Assembly (NCBI GenBank): GCA_035527455.1
Contig: DATLAN010000431.1
Span: forward strand, 1-12,663
DNA from: DATLAN01 sp035527455
GTDB lineage: Bacteria; Planctomycetota; Planctomycetia; Pirellulales; Thermoguttaceae
DNA: 12,663 nt
Direction of reading: 5' to 3'
Position numbers and translations under genes: made by a program. The notes below the pieces were generated by a model. That model worked only from the letters and a program-made list of their open reading frames with translations. It made no database searches and had not been told where the DNA came from. Of this stretch, positions 1 to 5,972 are shown piece by piece (position 1 is the first letter of the stretch; each line of letters starts with the position of its first letter).

Positions 1-1
1 G

Positions 2-79
2 GACGCCGGCGTGTATGACTGGGCGGGCATAGGTCTGGAGCGAATCAACAAAGAACGTGATCGAGATCCGGACGAATAG
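2..79 (+). CDS. C-terminal end of an unknown protein (5' partial)
   Basis: This is the only one of the three forward frames that stays open from the left edge; it ends at TAG 77-79. It encodes 25 residues, charged and rich in Arg, Asp and Glu, ending in KERDRDPDE. A GVYDWAGIGLE stretch precedes the charged tail. Nothing here identifies a family. It lies 29 bases before the next start codon on the same strand, so the two genes may be co-transcribed. It could be a chance open frame, but the other two forward frames stop within the first 30 bases or so. Confidence 0.5.
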   Translation, partial: DAGVYDWAGIGLERINKERDRDPDE

Positions 80-108
80 CAACAACTCATTCCGAAGGGA
101 GCGACACG

Positions 109-351
109 ATGAAACTGACCTGTATCTTAACTGTTTCTGTGGTGTTAGTCAGTGCTCTTACCACGGAGGGTGCGGAACCGGCAAAGGAGAACCGTACCTC
201 CAGTGAGGAACCCTCTCCAATCCGCTGTTTCAACACCATTCGGGGTGTCTACATCGGCAAGAGGCAGCCCAACGGCAAGACGCGAGTGATCCTTCATCGA
301 AAGGACCACGGTAGGGTTCCGGTTATCCTCGGGACTGATCACCATGAATGA
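109..351 (+). CDS. Small secreted protein of unknown function, 80 aa
   Basis: The start ATG 109 follows a purine-rich GAAGGGAG at a usual ribosome binding distance. Residues 1-22 form a signal peptide: MKL, then a hydrophobic run of Val, Leu and Ser, then a small-residue region before AEPAKEN. The mature part of about 58 residues is polar. It has a short predicted beta region (IRGVYIGKR, then KTRVILHRK) and a single Cys at residue 40. It ends at TGA 349-351. I do not recognise a family. It could be a genuine small exported protein or the start of a larger gene cut by an early stop. A strong hairpin lies directly downstream, which suits a real transcript end. GC near the start is about half (30 of 60 bases in 121-180), lower than in the large genes. 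Confidence 0.6.
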   Translation: MKLTCILTVSVVLVSALTTEGAEPAKENRTSSEEPSPIRCFNTIRGVYIGKRQPNGKTRVILHRKDHGRVPVILGTDHHE

Positions 352-372
352 AGAAGTGCCAACAACGCTCCG

Positions 373-419
373 AACCGTGCCTCTGAGAGCCGCGCGGGCG
401 CGGCTTCCAGAGCCCGGTT
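373..419 (+). terminator. Long hairpin after the small gene, without a T-run
   Basis: The core is a perfect 7-bp stem, AGCCGCG 388-394 with CGCGGCT 399-405, around a CGGG loop. After one wobble and one mismatch it continues as CTCTG 381-385 with CAGAG 408-412. After a small internal loop it continues as AACCG 373-377 with CGGTT 415-419. The bases after it (GCTGCACGTTC) contain no T-tract. A classical intrinsic terminator is therefore not shown; it may be a Rho-assisted end, an RNA-stabilising hairpin or a dispersed palindromic repeat. The gap 352-449 holds nothing else apart from the binding site for the next gene. Confidence 0.5.
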
Positions 420-449
420 GCTGCACGTTCAAAACAGTGGAAGTGAAAT

Positions 450-1436
450 ATGAAGATCAAGAGCCAACCCCGAAATCACGTGATTGAGGCCTGTCTTGCC
501 GTGATTCTTGCTGCCTCGGCCGGCGCCGGCGCCGCGGACGCGGGCGACTCGGATGCGAAGAAGAAGGACGTGCTCTCGGTGCATGTCGTGTTGCCTGAAC
601 AGCCGGTCGTGGCGCGAACACGGGTTGCCATAACGGTCAAGATCAAGAACATCTCCGACGAACCCGTTGATCTCCCATGGCCGAAGTTTATCAACCAGTT
701 CATCCACACCGAGTCGACGCACCACGGCGGGACAGTGTTGACCATCAGGCACACAGGGCTTTCGATGGGTCACGGGCCGTATGCAGGCGGTGACCTCAAG
801 CCGTCCGAGGAGATGGTGGTCGAAGTGTGGCACATCTTCCAGGATACTGGCTGGCACTCGTTCGAATGCGCCGTGGAAACATCACGGAAAGGCACGCCAT
901 GGTGGTCCTTCTGGGAAGGACGCGTCGAATCGAAACCTGTCTCTGTCGAAGTGAAGCCAAGCCCGCATCAGGCCGCGGACAAGCCAGTGTCCGAGCGCCA
1001 AGACAGCGCACCATGGCCGACGAAGCTCGAAGCTTTCGACTATTACTACATGCCGAAGGTTCATGGTAGCCAGGTACACTTGGGAATGAACCGGAGCGGC
1101 TACGTATCCTACTCCTTCTTGTCAGAGCCACTAACAGGCAGTGGGGGGCGCACGGTGAGTAAGGAGTGGCATATTCCCAAGGACGAGGCGCAGCAAACCC
1201 TTGACGCTCTTGTCAATGCGGGCATTCTCGAACTCGGACTGGACGGTGAGGCCAAGTTCCCATCGCATTGCTTCACGGTTTCATCCAAAGGCTGGCAGAA
1301 GGCAATACGTCCTGCCCGCCTACCGGATTCGATCTGGAAGCAGATGCTTCCCCTGATGATTCGCGCTCACCCGGAAATGTGGCAAGAGAACACCAAACCA
1401 GACGCTGCAGCGGAAGCAGATAAGCCGCGCCGCTGA
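450..1436 (+). CDS. Secreted Ig-like protein with a C-terminal alpha/beta domain, 328 aa
   Basis: ATG 450 has GGAAG at 439-443, six bases upstream. Residues 1-30 form a signal peptide with a long polar start (MKIKSQPRNH), a hydrophobic core and an Ala/Gly-rich end. Residues about 43-169 look like an Ig-like beta sandwich: alternating strands VSVHVV, VAITVKIKN and EMVVEVW, closing with WEGRVESKPVSVEV. This end resembles the Ig-like ends of the proteins starting at 3699 and 5908. A linker follows, then residues about 192-312 form a second domain. Its pattern is GYVSY strands, a helix (DEAQQTLDALVNAGI), a strand around HCFTVSSKGW, then a LPDSIWKQMLPLM helix. That order recalls DUF6438-type domains, but only as a weak resemblance from memory. 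The tail is charged. It is probably exported with a binding role; no catalytic motif is visible. The next gene starts 26 bases later, so the two are likely in one operon. Confidence 0.85.
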   Translation: MKIKSQPRNHVIEACLAVILAASAGAGAADAGDSDAKKKDVLSVHVVLPEQPVVARTRVAITVKIKNISDEPVDLPWPKFINQFIHTESTHHGGTVLTIRHTGLSMGHGPYAGGDLKPSEEMVVEVWHIFQDTGWHSFECAVETSRKGTPWWSFWEGRVESKPVSVEVKPSPHQAADKPVSERQDSAPWPTKLEAFDYYYMPKVHGSQVHLGMNRSGYVSYSFLSEPLTGSGGRTVSKEWHIPKDEAQQTLDALVNAGILELGLDGEAKFPSHCFTVSSKGWQKAIRPARLPDSIWKQMLPLMIRAHPEMWQENTKPDAAAEADKPRR

Positions 1437-1451
1437 ACTCTCCCTTGCCGT

Positions 1452-1456
1452 GGAGG
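1452..1456 (+). promoter_or_regulatory. Ribosome binding site that fixes the start at 1463
   Basis: GGAGG lies six bases before ATG 1463. A TTG at 1445 would add six residues in frame, but it lies upstream of this site and has no good site of its own. ATG 1463 also puts the signal peptide directly at the N-terminus. Confidence 0.75.
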
Positions 1457-1462
1457 AATAGC

Positions 1463-2071
1463 ATGAGACACGCTCTGTTGCTCGTCATATCACTGCTGCT
1501 CTCGCCATCGTTTGCGGCGGATGCATCGCGGGCGCCCACGGCGCGCATTGTGTTCAAAGACAAGCAGTCTGTGGTTCATCTTGTTCCGGCCGCCGCATAT
1601 CCGTGGGTATGGCTGGGATTTGGACACCCGAATTCTGCACTATTGACGATGACCGATCTGGAGTCGGGGCGCATGAGTATACCGTTTCGCCCCTCATTCG
1701 AAATTACCAGAGCAAAGGATTGGCGAGATTGGGCCAACACAACCGTGACCTATCTGGACGGCGTAGTGTGTGACGACGAACACATTGTTGTATTCATCAT
1801 CACTAACTCCCATTCGTCAACAACGCACGTTCAGAATCTTATGAATAGGGACGAAATCAGCTACTCAATTAGTGTTTATGCAAGAGACAACGGCAAGCTC
1901 CTATCCACGCTGACGGTCCACCCCAAGCTCAGCAGCCAGCGCAGGCAGGGTCGTGAGCAGGGCGAGCTTATGAAGAATCCTGCCGGCCCTCTTGCTTTGA
2001 CTCGGGGCGGTGTGACGTGTTTTGACCGACTGTTCGTCATTGAAGGCGGGAAACTCAAAGAAAATCGCTAA
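1463..2071 (+). CDS. Small secreted protein, possibly propeller-like, 202 aa
   Basis: The start was chosen at ATG 1463 because of GGAGG at 1452-1456. Residues 1-18 form a compact signal peptide (MRHALLLVISLLL, then SPSFA before AD). The mature part is beta-rich. It contains a Trp-rich stretch (YPWVWLGFG, residues 46-54) and a late ISVYARDNGKLLSTL strand pair at about 136-150, which resembles one PQQ/WD-like blade. A charged loop (QRRQGREQGE) follows, then a last beta unit ending FVIEGGKLKENR. Cysteines at 103 and 186 could pair. I do not recognise the family; it is too short for a full propeller. The stretch 1741-1920 has 83 G or C in 180 bases, clearly below the large genes (for example 43 of 60 in 8761-8820), which may mark a different origin. 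It sits in a run of secreted-protein genes, 26 bases after the gene before it. Confidence 0.75.
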   Translation: MRHALLLVISLLLSPSFAADASRAPTARIVFKDKQSVVHLVPAAAYPWVWLGFGHPNSALLTMTDLESGRMSIPFRPSFEITRAKDWRDWANTTVTYLDGVVCDDEHIVVFIITNSHSSTTHVQNLMNRDEISYSISVYARDNGKLLSTLTVHPKLSSQRRQGREQGELMKNPAGPLALTRGGVTCFDRLFVIEGGKLKENR

Positions 2072-2153
2072 CAAGCGAAGTGGCGGCGACGGCAAGAAGC
2101 CGCGCCTCGCTCGCACCGTTGACCGGCGCCAGACTGTCAGTACCCGTCAAACA

Positions 2154-2299
2154 CGAATAATCAGTCTACCCAAGGAGATCTGACCATGGCCAGTCTGAGA
2201 CGACGTTTCGCGATGTCTTCCGTTGTGCTGGTTGCATTTGCTCTGGCCGGGACAACCGGCCTTTGTGCCGAGGACACATCCTCAATCGACTACCAGAAG
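2154..2299 (+). repeat. Leader/signal-peptide cassette, copy 1
   Basis: This covers the ribosome binding site AAGGAGAT (2172-2179), ATG 2186 and the signal peptide codons. Over 2168-2275 it matches copy 2 (3681-3788) at 97 of 108 bases with no gaps. Upstream of 2168 the match to copy 2 fades, leaving only short shared words such as CAGTC. Downstream it matches copy 3 in register a little further, through codons for DYQK (2288-2299). GGAG lies exactly eight bases before the start codon, as in the other two copies. Confidence 0.9.
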
Positions 2300-3523
2300 G
2301 TGGCCGAGAGCGAGCGGCGGGGTTTTTCCGATGCCGCTGATAATCCACTGTTCTGCATGTGCCAGCAGACGGGGAACGACACGACCATGCAGGCCAGCGA
2401 CGCTACGGCGGCGGTTCCCGCGCTCAACGACGCGCGGCATGACAGCGACCGGGAAATCGCCCGACGCGCGGCGGACGAATTCGCCGAGTCTATCCTGGCG
2501 TTGCACCCGGAGATAATAGGACCCGATCAACCTGAGAAATGGCAAGCGTTCAACGAAAAGCACAGAGAGATCCGGAGCCTTGGTCCGGAAATCATCCCCC
2601 ATCTTTGCAGGCTGGCTGGACACGAGAATCCGCGTGTGCGTCGTTGGGCGTTGGATGCGATCCCCTGGGTTGAGAAAGGCAGTGAGAACGCAGTCCAAAC
2701 GCTGATCAACGCCCTAAGCGACTCCAACCCGGTCGTGCGTTTCGAAGCTGCCGAGGGATTGGGACGAATCGGACGCTCCGGAACGCATGACTATTCGAGG
2801 CTCTTCGAGGCCCTGCACGATGAAGACCCGAACGTGCGGACTGCTGCAGGACAGTCAATGGCTGCCCTGAGCCCTACGCCAGCCGAGTTGCCCAAGCTGA
2901 TCGCAGCCCTGGAGAACGCGGACCCCGTCGTGCGCCGGTTGGCAGCGGACGGTTTGCGCCTTGGCCGCGCGACTGCCAAATCCGCGCTTCCTGCCCTCGA
3001 AGCGATGGCCGGAGACGAGAACATCGACGTGCGCAGCGCAGCCTTTCGTGCCATTCGAAGCATCAAGGAAACTCCGATTCCTCCTTGGCGATGGAACGCG
3101 GAAATCTCCAGCCCCCTGCACTGCATGACCCTCTACAACGGGCCTTATGATCTCGAGATCGCGAGAAAGGAATCCGGAGAGCTGGTCTCGCGAGTTCGGA
3201 AAGACGGCAGGATACTGCATGAGTGGCCGGTACACGCGATGGGAACTCCATTCGTTATCGACTCAGACGTGCTCTATTATCCACGACTGAGAGAATTCGC
3301 AGCCGGCTGTGTCCTCATCGCTTTTGACCTCAAACAGGGAAAGAAACTGTGGGAAACAGACCTGGAGGCCATGGGCCCGATCGCTCATTCCAAGTATTAC
3401 AATGCTGGAATCAACCTCAGTCTGAACGAGGGAATCCTGCGGATAGACGGCAGCGAAATGGCGGGAACTTACACCGAGTTCGTTGAAGCGGGCACCGGCA
3501 AGACCTTAGCCAACTATCGGTGA
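2186..3523 (+). CDS. Secreted HEAT-repeat and propeller-type protein, 445 aa
   Basis: ATG 2186 follows AAGGAGAT at 2172-2179. No upstream in-frame start exists before a stop. Residues 1-28 form a signal peptide (MASLRRRFAM, hydrophobic core, GLCA before ED). The Cys at 27 follows Leu, so a lipobox is unlikely. Residues 30-125 are a polar lead-in with a CMC motif at 57-59. Residues about 126-294 contain about five HEAT repeats, with signatures such as NPRVRRWALDAI, NPVVRFEAAEGLGRIG, DPNVRTAAGQSMAAL and DPVVRRLAADGLRLG. Residues about 300-445 are beta-rich, with a PQQ-like unit (CVLIAFDLKQGKKLWETD) and an end AGTGKTLANYR. That is too few strands for a whole propeller, so it may be a partial one. 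HEAT repeats are known protein-binding scaffolds; a binding role outside the cytoplasm is inferred. The larger gene at 5908 carries the same two modules in the same order. Confidence 0.9.
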   Translation: MASLRRRFAMSSVVLVAFALAGTTGLCAEDTSSIDYQKVAESERRGFSDAADNPLFCMCQQTGNDTTMQASDATAAVPALNDARHDSDREIARRAADEFAESILALHPEIIGPDQPEKWQAFNEKHREIRSLGPEIIPHLCRLAGHENPRVRRWALDAIPWVEKGSENAVQTLINALSDSNPVVRFEAAEGLGRIGRSGTHDYSRLFEALHDEDPNVRTAAGQSMAALSPTPAELPKLIAALENADPVVRRLAADGLRLGRATAKSALPALEAMAGDENIDVRSAAFRAIRSIKETPIPPWRWNAEISSPLHCMTLYNGPYDLEIARKESGELVSRVRKDGRILHEWPVHAMGTPFVIDSDVLYYPRLREFAAGCVLIAFDLKQGKKLWETDLEAMGPIAHSKYYNAGINLSLNEGILRIDGSEMAGTYTEFVEAGTGKTLANYR

Positions 3524-3698
3524 AAAGGGAGGTGGGGTGTAGGTGCGCTGGTGCACGTGTGCCGTGCAAAGGTCCGTTGTTCCGGCAGGCGAGAGTCCTG
3601 CCCCGGCAAAGGTCGTCCCGGCCGGGTAAGGAAGACCTGCGATGAAGTCGGTAGTTCAGTCTCGCCGAAACAGTCACTTAACCCAAGGAGATCTGACC
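3524..3698 (+). other. Structured 175-base gap upstream of the 3699 gene
   Basis: Directly after the stop is a G-rich run with four G tracts (3527-3543). A perfect 6-bp stem follows, TGCACG 3552-3557 with CGTGCA 3563-3568 and a 5-base loop. A second stem is GGCAGG 3584-3589 with CCTGCC 3597-3602 and a 7-base loop. A 10-base palindrome CCCGGCCGGG lies at 3617-3626. The word GCAAAGGTC occurs at 3566-3574 and 3606-3614, on both sides of the second stem. No T-run follows any stem. The last 70 bases belong to leader cassette copy 2. This could be a transcript end plus a new 5' leader, or a structured untranslated region; I see no clear promoter. Confidence 0.45.
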
Positions 3699-3797
3699 AT
3701 GACCGGTCTGAAACGACGTTTTGCGATGTCTTCCGTTGTCCTGGCAGCATTTGCATTGGGCGGGACAACCGGTCTTTGTGCCGAGGACAACGCTTCT
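3627..3797 (+). repeat. Leader/signal-peptide cassette, copy 2
   Basis: It matches copy 3 without gaps at a fixed offset of 6929 bases. Over 3681-3788 against 10610-10717, 90 of 108 bases agree. Over the upstream bases 3642-3680 against 10571-10609, 28 of 39 agree, and the similarity continues back to a shared TAAGG. It matches copy 1 at 97 of 108 over the core. Downstream the similarity fades soon after the codons for the signal peptide end (AED, then an NAS-like stretch). Confidence 0.9.
3685..3692 (+). promoter_or_regulatory. Ribosome binding site that favours the start at 3699
   Basis: AAGGAGAT puts GGAG eight bases before ATG 3699, the same arrangement as in the two related genes. An in-frame ATG at 3642 would add 19 residues in front of the signal peptide. 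It also has an SD-like AAGGAAG (3628-3634), so it cannot be fully excluded. Confidence 0.7.
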
Positions 3798-5774
3798 GGG
3801 CAAGGAGGGCCGGCGACCAAGATCTCTTTCGGCCCGGTGATCGAGCGAGTGTTGCCGACCGAAGGGCCCGATGCTCAGTGCTTTCTGGACCTGGACACGG
3901 GCAAGCTGCACATTTTGCCTGAGGGGATTGCAGGGAACAAGGACGCCACGGATGCGTGGTGTTTGAAGAATGGAATCGACATCCGCAGAGGCAAACCGGT
4001 TGAGGGGGCCGGCCATTTCGAGATGTTGGACATCAAGAACTTGCAGATGCAGATGAAGGCGGCGTGCTGGGAAGAGTCCCCACAAGTTGTCGCCGGCAAT
4101 GTTGGACGTACTCGGAGGCTACGCCGCGTCTTGCTGCCCTATGATGCCTCCACAACGCTTTTCGGTACTCGCGAGGGCAGCACCGGCGTTCTGCAAATCG
4201 TCGGTCCCGGGCCGGATGGCCGCGGGGTGAAGATTCGCTACAAGATGGTCGAACCGCCCGTGGCGGCCGGGAAACCGGCAAAGGAAGGCTGGGGGGAAGA
4301 GGTGTTCGATTTGCAGTTCGGTATTTACGTCGGCCGCACCTCCTGCCGCCCCGGAGAGAAAATCGCCGTCCGGTATCGGCTCACATCGGATATCGGCGGA
4401 TTCCGAGTCTGTCGCAAGCCGGCGTCTCTGGCCTTGACGATCAGCGGACCGGACAGAGTACAGAAGCACGATTGGTGGGCCGCCTACTGGGCGAAACGGG
4501 AGAAGCCCGAGTTGCCCTGGGCATTCTACACAGGCCCGGCCGCTTACCCGACACTTTTCCCGCATCTCGGGCACGTGGAAATCGTGTTCAATCCTCTCGA
4601 AGTGGGCCATCGAGTGACGTTCTCGAAGCCGGGCGTGTACCGTTTGCGGGCGACCTACGCCTTCGACGGCGTGGCTGTAAACGCGCGCCATACGTGGGCG
4701 CACACTGCCTGGGAAGGCGGCAGCGTCATTTCGAATGAGGTGACGGTCACGGTCACCGATACGGAGCCAAATCGCGGCGAGTCTGCCACGAAGCCCGAGC
4801 CGAACATGGGAGAGACTTCGCAAGAAAGTGAAACGAGGGAGATCCGTACGACACTCGCCAAAGACAGCGTGCATTGCGTGCAGATGGTGGTCTATCCTCC
4901 GGATAAGCTCGGTCTGGAGGTGCTCGGACCCACTGGAGAAGTGCGATGGAAGACGCAGCCGAGTTCGACGAACATCAAGGTGGGCCTCCATCAGAACCGA
5001 ATCGTAATCTTCAACAAGACGCGGGCCCCCGGAATTTTGGATCTTGATAGACCGGCCCCAACGCGGGGCGCTACGATCTACACGCTGGCCGGCGAGACAA
5101 TCGGGACACTCCCGGAATGCGTACACGACGGTGAGTTTGTCGGGGGAGTATTCCTCGGAAAGATGGTCGGACGGGGAGTGATCGCTTTCCGGCTCGACGA
5201 TGCGAAGGAGTTGTGGCGGAACAACGACGTTCTTCGCGCAAACTGGATTTCTCTGGCCGGACCCGGCCTCCTGAATCTCAGGTGCTACGACGACCGTGAA
5301 AACGAGTTCATAAACCATGTGCTCTGCCTGCGCTCCGGAAAGACTCTCTTCGAGATCTCCAGCCCGCGGGATGAAAACGTGAAGGTCCTCGCAGCATCCA
5401 AGGATCGGTATGTGACTCTGAGAACCATCATGAAAGATCCGGGGACGGCTTACTGGATATCTGACATCCTTGACAACTCGGGGCAAAAAACGGCCGAGAT
5501 CCGCGCGTTGAAAGGAATGCCGATTCAGGCCTGCTTCTCCAGAGACGGCCAAACACTGGCAATGATCTGTGTAGCCGCGGACCAGGGCGACGGTGTGAAC
5601 CAAACACAATACACTCTCCAGATCTACACATCCCAAGGCAAGCAATTGCAGGAGACCAAGCTTCTCACGTCGGATGCTGACCGCGTCCTTGAGGCGTCAA
5701 TGATCTTCGACTCGCGCTACGTGCGCACGACTCTCACGCGGAAGGAAGACGTAAACATCAAGGTCTCACCATAA
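3699..5774 (+). CDS. Secreted FGPVIERV-module, Ig-like and propeller protein, 691 aa
   Basis: The start was chosen at ATG 3699 because of AAGGAGAT and the match to its two relatives. Residues 1-28 form the shared signal peptide. Residues about 38-180 hold a module with FGPVIERVL (44-52), CFLDLDTGKL (61-70) and WCLKNGIDI (87-95). I remember this kind of sequence from planctomycete and related proteins, including some with M56/BlaR1-type peptidases, but no peptidase motif (HExxH) is present here. Residues about 200-353 look Ig-like, closing with KPGVYRLRATY and W-E-G-G-S-V-I-S-N-E-V. Residues 354-385 are a polar linker with an imperfect TEPNRGES / KPEPNMGET repeat. Residues about 386-691 form a propeller-like half, with units such as GVIAFRLDDAKELW and VLCLRSGKTLFE. 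It is probably a periplasmic or surface binding protein. The stop codon overlaps a small open frame (TAATG). Confidence 0.9.
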   Translation: MTGLKRRFAMSSVVLAAFALGGTTGLCAEDNASGQGGPATKISFGPVIERVLPTEGPDAQCFLDLDTGKLHILPEGIAGNKDATDAWCLKNGIDIRRGKPVEGAGHFEMLDIKNLQMQMKAACWEESPQVVAGNVGRTRRLRRVLLPYDASTTLFGTREGSTGVLQIVGPGPDGRGVKIRYKMVEPPVAAGKPAKEGWGEEVFDLQFGIYVGRTSCRPGEKIAVRYRLTSDIGGFRVCRKPASLALTISGPDRVQKHDWWAAYWAKREKPELPWAFYTGPAAYPTLFPHLGHVEIVFNPLEVGHRVTFSKPGVYRLRATYAFDGVAVNARHTWAHTAWEGGSVISNEVTVTVTDTEPNRGESATKPEPNMGETSQESETREIRTTLAKDSVHCVQMVVYPPDKLGLEVLGPTGEVRWKTQPSSTNIKVGLHQNRIVIFNKTRAPGILDLDRPAPTRGATIYTLAGETIGTLPECVHDGEFVGGVFLGKMVGRGVIAFRLDDAKELWRNNDVLRANWISLAGPGLLNLRCYDDRENEFINHVLCLRSGKTLFEISSPRDENVKVLAASKDRYVTLRTIMKDPGTAYWISDILDNSGQKTAEIRALKGMPIQACFSRDGQTLAMICVAADQGDGVNQTQYTLQIYTSQGKQLQETKLLTSDADRVLEASMIFDSRYVRTTLTRKEDVNIKVSP

Positions 5775-5911
5775 TGTCGGACAACAGCGATAGAACCGCG
5801 GAGATGTCTGCGCAATACGAAGGAGTATCTCATGCGGCAGATTTGCCGGACAAAGACTCTTATGCGGAAAACCAAACGAGCCCCCGCTGGGCGGAGGAGA
5901 CAAGACAATGA
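5774..5911 (+). CDS. Possible 45-aa coupled small open frame
   Basis: The stop of the preceding gene and this ATG overlap as TAATG (5772-5776). Its TGA (5909-5911) overlaps the next start as ATGA. This double overlap fills the whole junction and is typical of translational coupling. The product is polar and acidic, starting MSDNSDRTAEM and ending RWAEETRQ, with no signal peptide or known motif. It has no good ribosome binding site of its own. A second frame starting at ATG 5832 competes in the same stretch and has a better site, so coding is uncertain. Confidence 0.3.
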   Translation: MSDNSDRTAEMSAQYEGVSHAADLPDKDSYAENQTSPRWAEETRQ

Positions 5912-5972
5912 ACAGGCTGAAGCTGAATATCTTGGCCCTTGCGGCCGCGTTAGTCGTAACGTCTCTGGTTGA
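5832..5972 (+). CDS. Possible 46-aa basic small open frame with a strong ribosome binding site
   Basis: AAGGAG at 5820-5825 lies six bases before ATG 5832, a near ideal arrangement. The product starts MRQICRTKTLMRKTKR and is strongly basic in its first 24 residues. It overlaps the first 65 bases of the large gene at 5908 in another frame and ends at TGA 5970-5972. The later part is probably just the shifted reading of that gene's signal peptide. It may be a short leader peptide, a remnant of an older gene start, or chance. I see no family. Confidence 0.2.
   Translation: MRQICRTKTLMRKTKRAPAGRRRQDNEQAEAEYLGPCGRVSRNVSG

Noticed and set aside
517..536. GC palindrome (CCGGCGCCGG) in the start of the 450 gene
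   Set aside because: It is explained by Ala and Gly codons of the signal peptide end; no sign of a separate site.
1445..1462. TTG 1445 as the start of the 202-residue protein
   Set aside because: GGAGG at 1452-1456 is placed for ATG 1463, and the signal peptide begins best there.
2075..2110. Possible terminator hairpin after the 1463 gene
   Set aside because: Only two 4-bp stems (GCGA with TCGC, CGGC with GCCG) around an unpaired middle, and no T-run. Too weak to call.
2186..2275. Lipoprotein signal (Cys 27) in the shared signal peptide
   Set aside because: The residue before Cys is Leu or Val in the three copies, which does not fit a lipobox. Cleavage after Ala 28 is more likely.
2166..2348. 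Minus-strand open frame with a similar peptide (NVVSD.. W.DLLG) opposite all three leader copies
   Set aside because: The peptide similarity follows directly from the DNA similarity of the cassettes. No ribosome binding site or independent conservation is visible.
4119..5645. Open frame of about 508 codons on the minus strand, opposite the 3699 gene
   Set aside because: It lies wholly inside a well-supported + gene with signal peptide and domains. Its translation is rich in Arg, His and Gly without domain logic, as expected for a shadow frame in GC-rich coding DNA.
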